From the NCBI GenBank assembly GCA_009192285.1, contig CM018609.1, positions 265,282-329,281 of the forward strand: DNA of 64,000 bases, given 5' to 3'. The stretch is from Morchella semilibera. Its lineage: Eukaryota; Ascomycota; Pezizomycetes; Pezizales; Morchellaceae. Of this stretch, positions 22,601-35,300 are shown piece after piece (position 1 is the first letter of the stretch; each line of letters begins with the position of its first letter). The position numbers were made by a program, and so were the translations under genes. The notes beneath the pieces are model-generated. The model saw nothing but the letters and a program-made list of their open reading frames with translations, did not search any database and was not told the origin of the DNA.

Positions 22601-24820
22601 ACCGGGATCCAAATACCAGGGCAGGAAGTTAAGTCACACCGTGCGCGACCAGGCAAAAAGGAACGAGAGCAAGGGCAAAGGCACAAGGACGCGAGATAAT
22701 GGCATAATGCTAGAGTGAGGACCAGACAGTGTTCGGTTAGCCTCACCGAGATTGCGAGAAAACTCGGATTTAAATCCTTCCGATAAATCACACAAGACAA
22801 AGAGACCCATCAGCTTTCTTAAGAGTCACTAATGGTTTACAATCTCATATATCCTAGAGAGACCCAGCTCAGAGACGAACTGGGCCGCGGATAAGGCACT
22901 AGAAGATTTTCCCAAATATAGTCCTTTATGTGACAAAACAACTTCGTTTCCCATGACCAATTGCCATAACAGCTAGACCAAAGGAGCTCTTGCCTTTCCT
23001 TCAGAGGTATCTTATGGTTCATAGGGCGACGAGCGGTTACGCTCCTGAGTGAAGGCTTCAATCGAACATATTCAATACGGTTGTGATAGCGTTCGGGTAC
23101 TTTGTTTCCACCCATTCTTTTGGAGCGTCCTGGAGGCTTTCTCGAAAATCTCGATGGACAGATACAATGTTTATGCTGCCAATCTCTGTAGTTGTTTTAC
23201 GATGTGCAAGGCCACTAGAGAATAAGGAACGAACAAGAGAGACCCATAATGCTCATATGAATACTGGTGGTATGTGAGTTTAAATAAGGCCGAGGGTAAA
23301 GTAATCAACGAGTGATCATGTCGGAAATGAATTTGCTAAGTGTTACTTTTGAACATGAACTCCCGAGTCCGAAGCCACCATAATGCTAGCTTTAAGATTT
23401 AAAGGACGTGGCCCGAAGTGCAGCTGAATGTTTTAGCAAATGAACAAGATAGGAATCAGCTGTAGTACAAAGAGAGGTAGAATTTGTCTTGAAATGGACG
23501 AGAGAGATTAAGCAACGGCAATTATCACTAAGAGAAAAGGTAATTCATTCTTAACCCCGGATCCTATATGTTATTACTCACCCACCATTCCGATCACCTT
23601 GAGACATCGAGGATCTTAAGAGAAAGAAATGATGATGCGCCGCCAAAGTTCTAAATAAATGCCCGAAATCACGGCCCACCGTAACCAATGCCAATCAACA
23701 GTAAGATTAAGCGGTGCAGAAATGCATAATACAGTGATGTAAACATGATGATACCCGCTTTACATGATAACCCGTCGCACGCCACCACCTTCTTATTGAC
23801 GTCCAACCCACTCATCTCCACTATTTTACTACATTAAAAACAAAATCCAAAATCCGACACCTCATCCGAAACCCTTAACTAGGAACTTCAGGAATCCATG
23901 ACCGACAACCTATACTTTTATGTTCACACCTCTTCCTCAGTCTCCTTTAGCCCCTTCCCTTAAAAAACTCAGCACAAACAGGCGCGGGGTAGCGAAAAAT
24001 ACCGAACCCTCTAGCACACAAACGCCAAATGACGACACGGGGAACAACCGGCTCAAGGTCGCACAAACCATAGGCTTAATTATAGCTACCTGATAGCCCG
24101 TGAAAGGTGCTTGGACCCATGGACTAGCGATATATGCGAATAACTTTCGAGAGTTCATAGAACCCTAGGTGTCCAAGCATCGGCTTACCAAGAACCTGTC
24201 GTAGACCCAGAGGAAGAATTCCGCTCGTATTCCCAACAATGTTTTATAAACCAAAAAGTACATTTATGCAATGGCATATAATAGCTAAAGGTTTCGGTGA
24301 GCGACCCTGTAAGAGAAAACTGAAGTTGGGCAGAAAGGTTTAGAGGAATATATGAATAAGAATTCAAAGACATTGTAAGGAGCATAGGGGATGTAGCCTA
24401 ACTAGAAGAATCGAGGCGTTGCTGTGAGTGTTCTGTTAGTAAGCATCAGACGCGCCCCTCCAGATTAGCCCAAGAAGGAGAAGCCTACGTGAGTCATGGG
24501 TCGGGGCGATTGCGCTTGGGGCAGTTGCGTATACGTTGACAGTGCCAGGGGCGGCCACAAGTTAAAGGCCGCAGCGGCCCCGTTCTCCCAAGTCCCTCCA
24601 TGGTCTTTTTCCAGCCAGCATTGGTGTGTCGGCGCATGGCAAAATGATAACCTTCTTCTGGGAGGGCCATTACCGGGTATCGACCGGGATGGATGATTGA
24701 AGTCCAGGACGATTTTTGAGCTTTCCCGGGCGAATCTGGAATAATAGGTGACCAAGGTACACAGAGCGCCTGAATAACGATAGAGGGGAAAGAGCGGGGC
24801 AGCCCACGGGAGCGCAAGCC
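22601..24820 (-). mobile_element. Relict Ty3/gypsy element (old fossil)
   Basis: On the minus strand a peptide at about 23115-22840 resembles the region just before reverse transcriptase in element A (VPERYHNR, DYIWENL). A peptide at about 24700-24600 resembles the gag zinc-finger flank of element A. An LTR-A-like patch lies at about 22600-22740. The gag-before-pol order on one strand argues for a single broken element. It is very decayed, with many breaks and no intact frame, and is by far the oldest gypsy copy with recognisable pol here. Confidence 0.6.
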
Positions 24821-26205
24821 TGAAGGCCGGCTAAGTAAACCGTCAGTAACTTTTCTTTTCTTTCTAATTTTGTCTCAAATCATACCGCAACACTACTTCT
24901 GTAATCTTGATTTACAATAAGACTCCCTAAAGAGTGCTCTGACCTTTCGATGAGAGGTACCCCACCCCCGAACTAATGTTTTCAAGAACATGGTCTGATC
25001 CACCCGGAGATATACTACTTATTTGTGTGCGAGTACATTCCCGCTATCTACCTGGGGAAAGTATCCCTGTGTACATACCTCGCACCCTGCGGAACAAAGC
25101 TACACACTCCCACCCCCCTTGAGATAACGTTGCGTCGTCATCCGCACCGTGCACAGTTATGTCTACTTCTGCTCCTCCACCCCCTTCCACATCCCGCATC
25201 CTGGATGGGGTCACTATCGATGGCAGTTACCAAATCCCCCAAACCTTTGAGGAGTTTGACGCAGTCAAAGATAAACACTATCACTATGTACATCTCCTCG
25301 CTCTTATGCGCGAAGGAGATCGATGGAAGGCAGAATGGGACGCTAGCCGGGCCCTACACCTTCAAACCAGACAAGAGTTGGCCGAAGCCAGAGATCAACC
25401 AACCGCCACCCCGAACCATACCGATGCCCTAGAAGCCCAGGTCCGCACCCTGGAATTCCAACTCGCCGCGGCCCGTGCTGTACCACCACCACCCCCACCA
25501 CCACCACCTCCGCCACCACCACCAGCAGTTCCTCCCCCACCCGTTAATAACCCGCCCCCAGCTTTTCGTTCCGAGAAGTTTCCAGATCCGCCTAAATTTA
25601 ATGGGACTCGCAAGGAGCTACCTGGGTTCCTTAACCTCCTCCGTACCAAACTCAGGGTTAACCATGACAGGTTCCTGAATGAGGAGGCCAAGGTGTTCTA
25701 TGCCGTCTCTCGGTTGGAAGGGAAGGCATTAGATCAAGTCATCCCCATGGCCACTGGAGATGCTGCCCTATTTGTTTCTGTTGCTATCTTTGTTGCATTT
25801 TTGGAATCATCTTTTGGAGATCCAGACCCTCAAGGCACAGCCAGAAGGGACCTCCAAGGCCTCCGCCAAGGCAAAGGAGACTTCGCGACCTATCTTACCC
25901 AATTCTTACGCATCATGGGCCAACTCGATTATAATGAGGAAGCCAAGAGAGACGCACTGGAGACTGGACTGTCCGACGACCTTAAGGATGCCATGATTTA
26001 CCAAGACACCACCGAGGAAGGCTTCGATGCCTATGTCAGGAGACTTATGACCATGGACAATAGGATTAGGGCCGGGAAGGATGCCCACAAAACCAACAGG
26101 AATCCGATGGGACAATTCGCCTCCTCACCCGCCGCTCCGCACCCGTCGCATACGCCAGGAGGACTGGCCCCTATGGACCTTTCCGCTCTTCAGGCTCGCA
26201 CCACC

Positions 26206-26693
26206 TATCACGGCGTGGAGCGTATTGAGCGACGTAGCGGGAAGAAGGATTAGTCAGGGTTTTCCATTAGGTTCTAAGGGTTTCTGTGACAGGGATTCTA
26301 TGAGTCAACGAGGGGTATGGATTGGTAATGGATAGGATTTCCTTAATGTTCTACGGGGTTCTATGGTATGAGTCAGCGAAGGGATGTCAGGACTATATAT
26401 AGGGAGTTTCTCCCTCGCTTGTAGAGTTTCTCTTTCTTTCCTTTCTTCTTCACGCAACCTTCCTATCCTAGTAAGTCAACACTGTACTTTAGGATCCATA
26501 GTCTCGTCAAAGAATTCCCTTCGGGGATCTCGCTCTATCTCCATAGTCTCCGTGATCCTTATTACTTCGTGCCCTCGTCCTTGGTCATTGTAGTATTTTC
26601 TACCTCGCCTACTTCGCCTCGCTTCGCTCCGCTTCCCTGTCTCGGTTGTGTACCTTGTCACCTCGGATCACGTCCCTGTATCACCCCGTGATA
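26206..26693 (+). repeat. Solo LTR-C inserted in element A
   Basis: A 488-bp insertion in the gag region, bounded by TATCACGG and CCGTGATA (8-bp inverted termini) and by the 5-bp direct repeat CCACC (26201-26205 and 26694-26698). It is the best-delimited copy of the LTR-C family also seen in reverse near 160-335 and 1113-1300. The 5-bp TSD and a TATATAG motif near 26395 fit a solo LTR. The TA...TA ends in place of TG...CA are unusual. Confidence 0.75.
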
Positions 26694-29300
26694 CCACCGT
26701 ATGCCCTCCACCAGAAGGAAGGTATGCATTTGCCAATGGCCGCCGACACACCACTGCTGCTGAAAAGAAATGGAGGATGGAGAACGGCCGCTGCGCCTAC
26801 TGTGCCGCCCCTGATCACGTCTTCGCCAACTGCCCCCAAGGCAATCGCCCACGTGCTCCTCCTCTGGCTATGAGGGGCGCCGCTCTATCTACTCCTCCCG
26901 CCGTCTCTATTGAAGCCCCCGCTCTCATTTCTTGTTCTTCTTCTTCCTCGTCTACGGATATTGTGTTGTCTTCTGGTAATTCGGTTTTTCAGTAGTCCCT
27001 GGCCAGTATCATGGCCCTCGCCAGGGACCTTCAAAGGAATTTTCTTTATCTGCGTTTTCTATTTCTGAGTTTTCGGTTTCGGTTATGGCAGAGGAGGAAT
27101 TAAATGGAGATCACTTAGTTGTAGCTTGTAACATTGCTCACAATACGAACTCTATTTCCACCTACGCTATGATTGATACTGGGGCCTCGGAATTCGCATT
27201 TATTGATGAAACCTTTGCGCGCCATCATCAACTTCCTCTTCTCCCCCTTAAAACTCCTCGTATTCTCGAGGTGATCGATGGGAGACCTATAGCATCCGGA
27301 CAAATTACCTCGATATGCCGTGTACCTTTACTTCTCGGCTCCCATCAAGAACAAATCCCACTCTTTGTTACCAAGCTGGGACAGTACCCCCCTAGTTCTT
27401 GGTATCCCTTGGCTACAACATCACGATGCCACCCTTAAATTTAAGAGCAATATGGTGGCCTTCGACTCGGAGTTCTGTAAAAAGAACTGCAATTCTACCA
27501 CTATCCTCGATGTTATTCCCGGCATTAAACCTCCAACCCATATGATAGGCCCTGTTCCTTTTAGTCGCCTTGCCCATCGTAAACAACTACAGATTTGCAG
27601 CATAACATTGTACGAGATTGAGAAGGCCCTCCAGGACGCTCCAAAAGATGGGTGGAAACAAAAGATACCCGAACGCTATCACAACCGATTGAATATGTTC
27701 GATGAAGCCTTCACTCAGGATCTACCGCCTCGTCGCCCCTATGACCATAAGATACCTCTGAAGGAAGGCAAGGAGCCTCCATTTGGTCCTCTTTATGGCA
27801 TGTCCAGGGACAAGTTGTTTGCACTAAGGGACTATATTTGGGAAAATCTCTCTAAGTGCTTTATCCGCGCCAGTTCGTCTCTGGCTGGGGCTCCGGTATT
27901 ATTTGTTAAGAAAGCTGATGGGTCTCTTCGTCTTTGTGTGGATTACCGAGGATTAAACGAGTTGACGGTCAAGAACCGATATCCATTACCCTTGATCCGA
28001 GAAACTTTGGACCGTCTCTCCAAAGCCAAGTGGTATACTAAGTTGGACTTAAGACAGGGATACAATCAAATCCGCATGGCTGAAGGGGAGGAGTGGAAAA
28101 CAGCGTTTAGGACCCCCTACGGTCATTTTGAATACACCGTGATGCCATTTGGTCTTACCAATGCCCCCGCTACTTTTCAACACTTCATTAATGATTGTCT
28201 CCAAGAACATTTGGATCAATTTTGCACTGCATATTTGGATGACATCCTTATATATAGCGACTCCCTCGAAGAACACGAACAACATGTTGAAATAATATTG
28301 GGAGTACTACAGGAGAACGGAATTCTGCTGAAACCAGAGAAATGCGAATTCCATACTCAAAGTACTACCTATCTTGGGTTGATTATCGAACCCAACGGCA
28401 TTCGCATGGATCCTCACAAGGTATCGGCGGTATAAGAATGGACTGCTCCTAAGTCAGTTAAGGATGTGCAAGCCTTCCTGGGCTTTGCCAATTTTTACCG
28501 TCGCTTTATTTTTAGATTTTCGAAACTTGCATCTCCCCTGACTAAACTTACAAAAAAAAATGTTCCTTTCTTGTGGACCTCGGAAGCAGAGGTAGCATTT
28601 CAATCCTTGAAAAAGGCCTTCACCACCGCCCCCATTTTGATTCATTTCGACCCCGAAAAGCCAATTACGGTGGAAACAGATGCATCGGACTATGTCGCCG
28701 GTGGTATACTTTCCCAATTTGATGAACAAGGGAAACTACACCCTGTGGCGTTCTTTTCTAAAAAACATACGCCTGCAGAATGTAACTACGAAATTTATGA
28801 TAAAGAGTTACTGGCGATAATTAGATGTTTCGAGGAATGGAGGCCGGAGTTGGAAGGAGCTAAACATCCTATTGAGGTTATTTCCGATCATAAGAACCTC
28901 GAATACTTCATGTCCACCAAGCAGCTTAACAGGAGACAAGTACGATGGGCCGAATATTTGTCGCGTTTTAATTTTATTATTAAATATAGACCGGGGAGGC
29001 AGAGTGGGAAGCCGGATGCGTTGACTAGGAGATCAGGAGATCTCCCTGAGGAAGGGGATGAAAGATTGTTGCACCAGAGTCGGACGGTTTTGAAGAAGGA
29101 AAATTTGGATCCTAAGCTAAGTTTGTTAGCGGGTTCTTTAGCAAATGAACCCGCTGAAAAGAACGCCTCCCTACAGAAATTATTTGATGAAGGATACTTA
29201 GCTGACCCATTTCCACAAAAGATCTTGGACCTACGGCAGACAGATATAAAACACTGCAAGGAGATATCTCTAGCGGAATGTACTGAAGTGGACGGCCGCC

Positions 29301-29933
29301 TGTGACGAAGTAACCCGACGTAAAGAAGAAGATGACAATGATGACGCAGAGGGACTCGAGGAGCACAGTGTACTCGACGAGGGGGCCGATGAAGACAGGG
29401 ACAACGTCAGGCAGGCACAAGCACAGGCACCGGCGAAGACAAAGGCAAGAGCAAGGGCACAAGAGCACAGAGCAGGGAGAGTGAGGACCGAAGGGACCTC
29501 AACGAGAACGATGAGGGATACTATGAGTTTCCTCTTGTCAGAGGATCGAGTCTTTGGTACGAGAGGCTATGGCTTAGAAATAGGAGTAGATTCCTATGTA
29601 CCGAGATAACAGGAAGACGAGACAGAGAGAAAAGAAAGAAAGAACTAAGGAAAACATCTATCTCGACTATTTAACACACCTCCTCCACTAGTCCAATATA
29701 ACTTACACCTCCGCTCATAGAACCTCATAGAAACCTGTTACTACCACACCCCGTAATTCTCCCCACCATCTCCGCTATTCTACATTACCAATCCATCACG
29801 CCATCGAACCTCCCAGAATCTAATGACGACAGCCTCCACCTCGCACTCCCCGCTCTCGCTTAGCATTTCCCTAACAACCACAACCGTACATCGCCTACCG
29901 AACTGTCGGGACAAATGCCAAAACGCCGGGACA
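29301..29933 (-). repeat. Solo LTR-A inserted in element A
   Basis: A 633-bp reverse LTR-A (TGTGACGAAG to GACGCCGGGACA... read on +) with a clean 5-bp target duplication CCGCC (29296-29300 and 29934-29938). It lies between the RNase H and integrase parts of element A and so is younger than A. Confidence 0.9.
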
Positions 29934-30460
29934 CCGCCTACTCTACCGCGAAAGTATCTATTTTCCAGACTATGCACCACTGAGGCTGGAGATTCTGAAA
30001 CAATATCATGACGCCCCCTCGACAGGACACCCTGGCAGAGAAAAAACTTTTGAATTGGTTAGCAGGGATTATTATTGGCCGAATATGCGTTATTATATCG
30101 GTCAATATATTCGGAATTGCCAAATCTGCCAGCGAAGTAAGCCAACGACACATGGGAGGTTAGGAGTACTTCGACCACTACCTATACCATAACAACCCTG
30201 GAGAGAGATATCTATGGATTTTGTCACGGGCCTACCAGAAAGTGAAGGATACGATGCTATATTGGTGGTTGTGGACCGGCTTACAAAGATGCGTCACCTC
30301 TTACCCTGCAATACTACGGTCAATGCGGAAGATTTAGCCGATCTTTATTTGCAACACGTTTGGAAGCTGCATGGTCTGCCCACACATATTACGTCCGATA
30401 GGGGAACTCAATTTACCGCGAAGTTCTGGAAATCCCTTTGTAAGCAATTGAAGGTTGAAG

Positions 30461-31084
30461 TGTGACAGAGTAACCCAACGCAAAGAAGAAGATGACAATG
30501 ATGACGCAGGAGAACTCGAGGAGCACAGTCTCGGGACGAGGAGACTGACGAAGACAGGGGCAACACCGGGCAGGCACAAGCACAGGCACCGGCAAAGGCA
30601 AAGGCAAGAGCAAGGGCACAGAGCAGGAAAAGTGAGGACCAGATGGACCTCAACGAGAACGATAAAGAATGCTATGAGTTTCCCCTCGCCTGAGGATCAA
30701 GTATTTAGTACGAGAGGCTATAGCTTGGAGATAAGAGTAGATTCCCATGTACCGAGATGACAGGAAGACGAGACGGAGAGAAAAGAAAGAAAGAACTAAG
30801 GAAAACATCCAACCCCGCTATTTAACACACCTCCTCCACTAGTCCGCTATGACTCACACTTTCGCTCATAGAACCTCATAGAAACCCGTCGCTACCACAC
30901 CTTGTAATCCTCCCCACCTTCCCCGCTATTTTACATTACCAATTCATCACGCCATCGAACCTTCTAGAACCCAATGACGCCAACCTCCAACTCGTACTCC
31001 CCACCCTCGTTTAACATTACCCTAACAACCACAACCGTGCATCGCCTACCAAACTATCGGAACCAATGCCAAGACGCCGGGACA
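30461..31084 (-). repeat. Solo LTR-A inserted in element A integrase region
   Basis: A 624-bp reverse LTR-A with target duplication TGAAG (30456-30460 and 31085-31089). It is an independent event from the copy at 29301, since each has its own duplication. Confidence 0.9.
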
Positions 31085-32319
31085 TGAAGCCAGAATGTCA
31101 ACAGCCTTTCATCCGGAGACAGATGGTGAAACAGAGAGACTGAATGCAGTAATGGAGCAATACCTTCGAGGGTATGTGTCATATCAACAGGACGACTGGG
31201 CCAAGTGGTTGCCAATAGCGGAATTTGCAGCGAATAATCAAGTGTCAGCCTCCACCAAAGCCACTCCGTTCTTCGCCAATTATGGCTACCACCCTCGATT
31301 TACGATGGACCTACGGAAATTGGAAAAAACTCCCCCGAGCCTCGATGCCTACGATTTTGCAGGCAAGATGAAGGAATTACATGACTACCTACGGACTCAA
31401 CTTCGGACCGCTCAAGATCAACAAGAGAAGTCAGTTAATACGAAGCGCACTCCCGCCCCACGTTACGAAGTTGGCGATATGGTGTTTGTTTCAGCAAGGA
31501 ATATTCGAACCTCGCGGAATTCCAGGAAGCTTGATTGAAAAAGATTGGGACCTTTTCCCGTTCAAGAGCTCGTTTCGCCCTATGCTTATCGATTAAATTT
31601 ACCCAGTTCGATGAAGATACATCCCGTCTTTCATGTTTCCCTGTTGGATCTCGCCACCGTCGATCCTGTACCGGGACAAATACAATTACCACCCCTGCCT
31701 ATTATTGTTGATCAGGAGGAGGAATACGAGGTCGAAGAAGTTTTGGATTCGAGGCATCATGGAAAGCAGGGACTTCAGTACTATATGAAGTGGACGGGGT
31801 ATGCTGATCCCACGTGGGAACCTGCCGATTATCATCAACAGACTGCCGCCGTTGAGAAATTTCACATACGCTATCCCGCTAAACCAGGACCAGGGAAAAT
31901 CAAGGCTCGCAGGAGCTCGCGCTTGAAGGGAGGGGCTACTTTCATGGATACGCTAGGTTCGGAGGGCTGGAACGATTGGCAGGGTTGGGATTATTGTAAG
32001 CTAGGAGACGGGGATGAGTCAGAATAGGTTCTATAGGTTTCTGTTACGCGAGAATGTGAGTCATGGTCAGGGTTACGCGAGGATATGAGTCAAGGCTTGG
32101 CTCTGGAATAATGGGTATATAAAGGAGGCAACGGTGCCTACTCCTGTACTTTTCTTTCTTTCTTTTTTCTCTACGCAACGTCTTCTGTATCTATTTACAA
32201 TAGATTATAGTCTCTACTTTCTAAGTAACTATCGCTGTCTTCTATACTTATTGTTCATACTTCCCCTTCCCTGGGAAGTATCGCTGTTACTACCCCGCAC
32301 TCTGCGGAACAAAGCTACA

Positions 32320-35300
32320 CACTCCCACCCCCCTTGGGAATACTCCACCCGCCATCCCCTCTTCCTAGAGTCCAATATCTCCGCTACTTCCCATTCAGTC
32401 TCCCCTTCAATCTCCACTGGTGGGGGTGGTTCAACAATTTGTCCTGGGATAGGATCATTTAACGCCGGCGAGAGCAGTGAAACATGAAATACCGGATGTA
32501 TTTTCATGGAGGTAGATAATTTTAACTCATATGCATAGGGGCTCACGATTCGTTTAACCAGATAGGGGCCAATCTGCTTCCAGTTGAGTTTCTTCGAGGG
32601 TCATTTTGTTTCAATATTTCAGGTAGAAAGCCAAACAGAATCGCCAACAGCATAACGAGGTGCCGGAGTCCGGTGCAAATTAGCCATTTCCTCCTGTATC
32701 TTCTGAGCCCTAAACATCTCGATCTTCAAAAAATCAAACACCTGAGACATTTCTCTTGCCAACCCAGTAGCCTGATCCTCATTCACCGACTGTCCGTTTT
32801 GTAATGGTCCAAACGTAATCCTCGGATGTCTTCCATAGTTTGCTTGGAAGGGGGACATATTAGTAGTTTCGGAAATATGATTATTCGTAGCAAACTCGGC
32901 AAGAGGAAGAAAATCAGCCCAATTGTCCTGTTGATAAAATACATAGCTGCGGAAATATTGTTCCATACATCAGCAAGACTTCATCTGTCTCCTGATGCCT
33001 CCTGAGCCTCATGAGACCCAAAAAATATACAGGGGTCTCAGGAGACTCTCAGGAGACTCTCAGGAGACACATGAGACTATTGGGAGACCCCAGTCACAAG
33101 TTGAGTTTGCTGATGTAATTGTATTAGTTCTTTCCGTTTGTCCATCGGTTTGTGGGTGAAAGGCGGTGGAATATCGAGGAGCAATTTCTAAACAATCACA
33201 AAGAGTCTTCCAAAGCTCAGCGGTAAACTGTGTCCCTCGATTTGAAACAATAGTCTCTGGCAACCCATATAACTTCCATACCTGCTCCAGGTATAAACGA
33301 GACAGATCCCTGGCATTAACATTCTCTGTTGTGGGAATCAAATGCTTCAATTTTGTTAATCGGTCCACCACCACCAGTATAGCATTAAACCCATTGCTCT
33401 CTGGAAGTCCCGTTACAAAATCCATGGTAATATCCGTCCAAGGTCCCTTAGGTACTGATAACGGTCGCAGGACTCCTTGGAGAGGACTATGGTTCGCTTT
33501 ACTCCGTCGATAGGTATGACAATTTTGAACATAGCGGTCTGTATATTTCCGCATGGTTGGCCAATAATAGCTCCGACTCAGGAGTTCCAATGTCTTTGAT
33601 TGTCCCGAGTGTCCAGCGGAGGGTTTTTCGTGATATTCCCGTAGCAGGTAAAGCTTGAATTCGTCATAGTCGGGGACATAGAGTGTATTCCGGTAAAGCA
33701 GTAACCCTTCCTCGCTTTCCTTACACTCAGCTAACGAAATCTCTTTAGATTGTCGGATCCCATCTTGGAGCATGGATAAAACTTTACTTGGAAAGCTATC
33801 ACACTGGTAAGCTTTGTTAAATAATTCAAGTACGGGAGACGATCCTTCAGCGGGTTCATCTGAGAAAGAGCCCGCTAACAAACTTATCTTTGAATCTAGG
33901 TTCTCCTTCTTCAAAACTACTCAGCTTTGTTGCTCCAGTCTCTCATCCCCTTCTTTCGGTAAATCCTTAGGCCTTATGGTCAAAATATCAACCTTCCTTC
34001 CCTACTTTCCTGGCCTATACTGAATCACAAAATTAAATCGAGATAGAAACTCCGCCCAACGGGTTTGATGCCGGTTCAGCAATTTAGTTGACATGAAGTA
34101 TTCTAGATTGCGATGATCTGTGAGTACCTTGACCTGAAATTGAGCTGTCTCCAAATACGGTCTCCATTCTTCGAAACAATGAATAATGGCCAGTAACTCT
34201 TTATTATAGATCTCATAATTGCATTCCGCAGGTGAGTGTGTCTTAGAAAAGAAAGCAACTGGATGGAGTATTCCCTTGTTGTCCCGTTGTGATAATATCC
34301 CTGCCGACACATAATCTGACGCATCTGTTTCCACAATAAATTCTTTCTCAGGATCCGGGTGAATCAATACTGGAGTGGTAGTAAAAGCAGTCTTGAGTTT
34401 CTAAAAGGCTTGTTCAACCTTCTGAGTCCACTCAAATCGTACATGCTTTTTCGTCAGAGTAGTCAATGGCCAAGCCACCTGGGAGTAGGTATAAATAAAA
34501 CGTCGATAGAAATTAGCAAACCTAAGAAATTCCTGAACCCTCTTCACTGTCTTCGGCGCCTCCCAATCCACAATCGTCTGTACTTTAGCAGGATCTATCT
34601 TCATTCCTCCGGGAGTTAAGATCATGCCCAAATATTTAGTTTCCTGCACACTAAATTCACACTTCTCGGGCTTCAGGTGAACCTCATTGGCCTCCAGAGC
34701 TTCCAGTACTTGTTGTACATCCTGTTGGTGTTGTTCCAGAGTCTCTGAATAAATGAGAATATCATCAAGATAAGCAGTAGCACACCGGTCCAGAAAGGGC
34801 CGGAGGATATCATTAATCCAGCGTTGAAAAGTAGCGGGTGCGTTGGTTAGGCCAAAAGGCATCACCAGATATCCCCAATGTCCATACCGCGTTCTGAAAG
34901 CCGTTTTCCACTCGTCCCCTTCTTTAATCCTAATCTGATTATAACCCCATCGTAGGTCCAGCTTGGTAAAATAATTCGCCCGTGCTAGATTGGCCATAGT
35001 TTCTGGTGTCAGAGGAAGAGGGTACCGATCCTTAACTGTAATGGCATTTAGCTTCCAATAATCAAGGCACAAGCGTAGGGAACCATCAGCTTTCTTAACA
35101 AATAGCACCGGCACACCAGCTGGAGATTTGCTAGACCGAAGAAACTCTTTCTTCAGGTTATCGGCCAGATAATGCCTTAACTCCTTCAACTCTTCTCGCG
35201 ACATACTATACATAGGACCAAAGGGTGGTGCAGTTTCTTCTTGTAGCTTTATCTCATGATCGTAGGAACGATGTGGTGGTAGCCTCGATGCATTGGTTTC

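Larger units (their letters stand above)
24850..32319 (+). mobile_element. Ty3/gypsy chromovirus element A, broken and insertion-riddled
   Basis: LTR-B-type ends close with GGAACAAAGCTACA at 25104 and 32319. Order of parts: diverged 5' LTR (about 24850-25104), gag with a polyproline run and a CX2C-type knuckle (about 25159-26990), aspartic protease (DTGAS-like, about 27170), reverse transcriptase with YLDD (about 27890-28440), RNase H (about 28620-29000), integrase (about 30010-31540), chromodomain (about 31730-31880) and 3' LTR (about 31940-32319). Three later insertions split it: 26206-26693, 29301-29933 and 30461-31084. Besides these it has a handful of coding breaks, roughly four or five. 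It is not intact. The gag-PR-RT-RH-IN order plus chromodomain places it among fungal chromoviruses. The 5' LTR is much less like the 3' LTR than expected. Confidence 0.85.

Noticed and set aside
25343-25691. Gly/Val-rich minus-strand frames
   Set aside because: Antisense of the polyproline run in the gag of element A.
32968-33115. CRISPR-like array of GGAGACTC repeats
   Set aside because: Unit length and spacing are irregular, the units are mutually complementary, and the block has transposon ends with a TA duplication in a eukaryotic genome.
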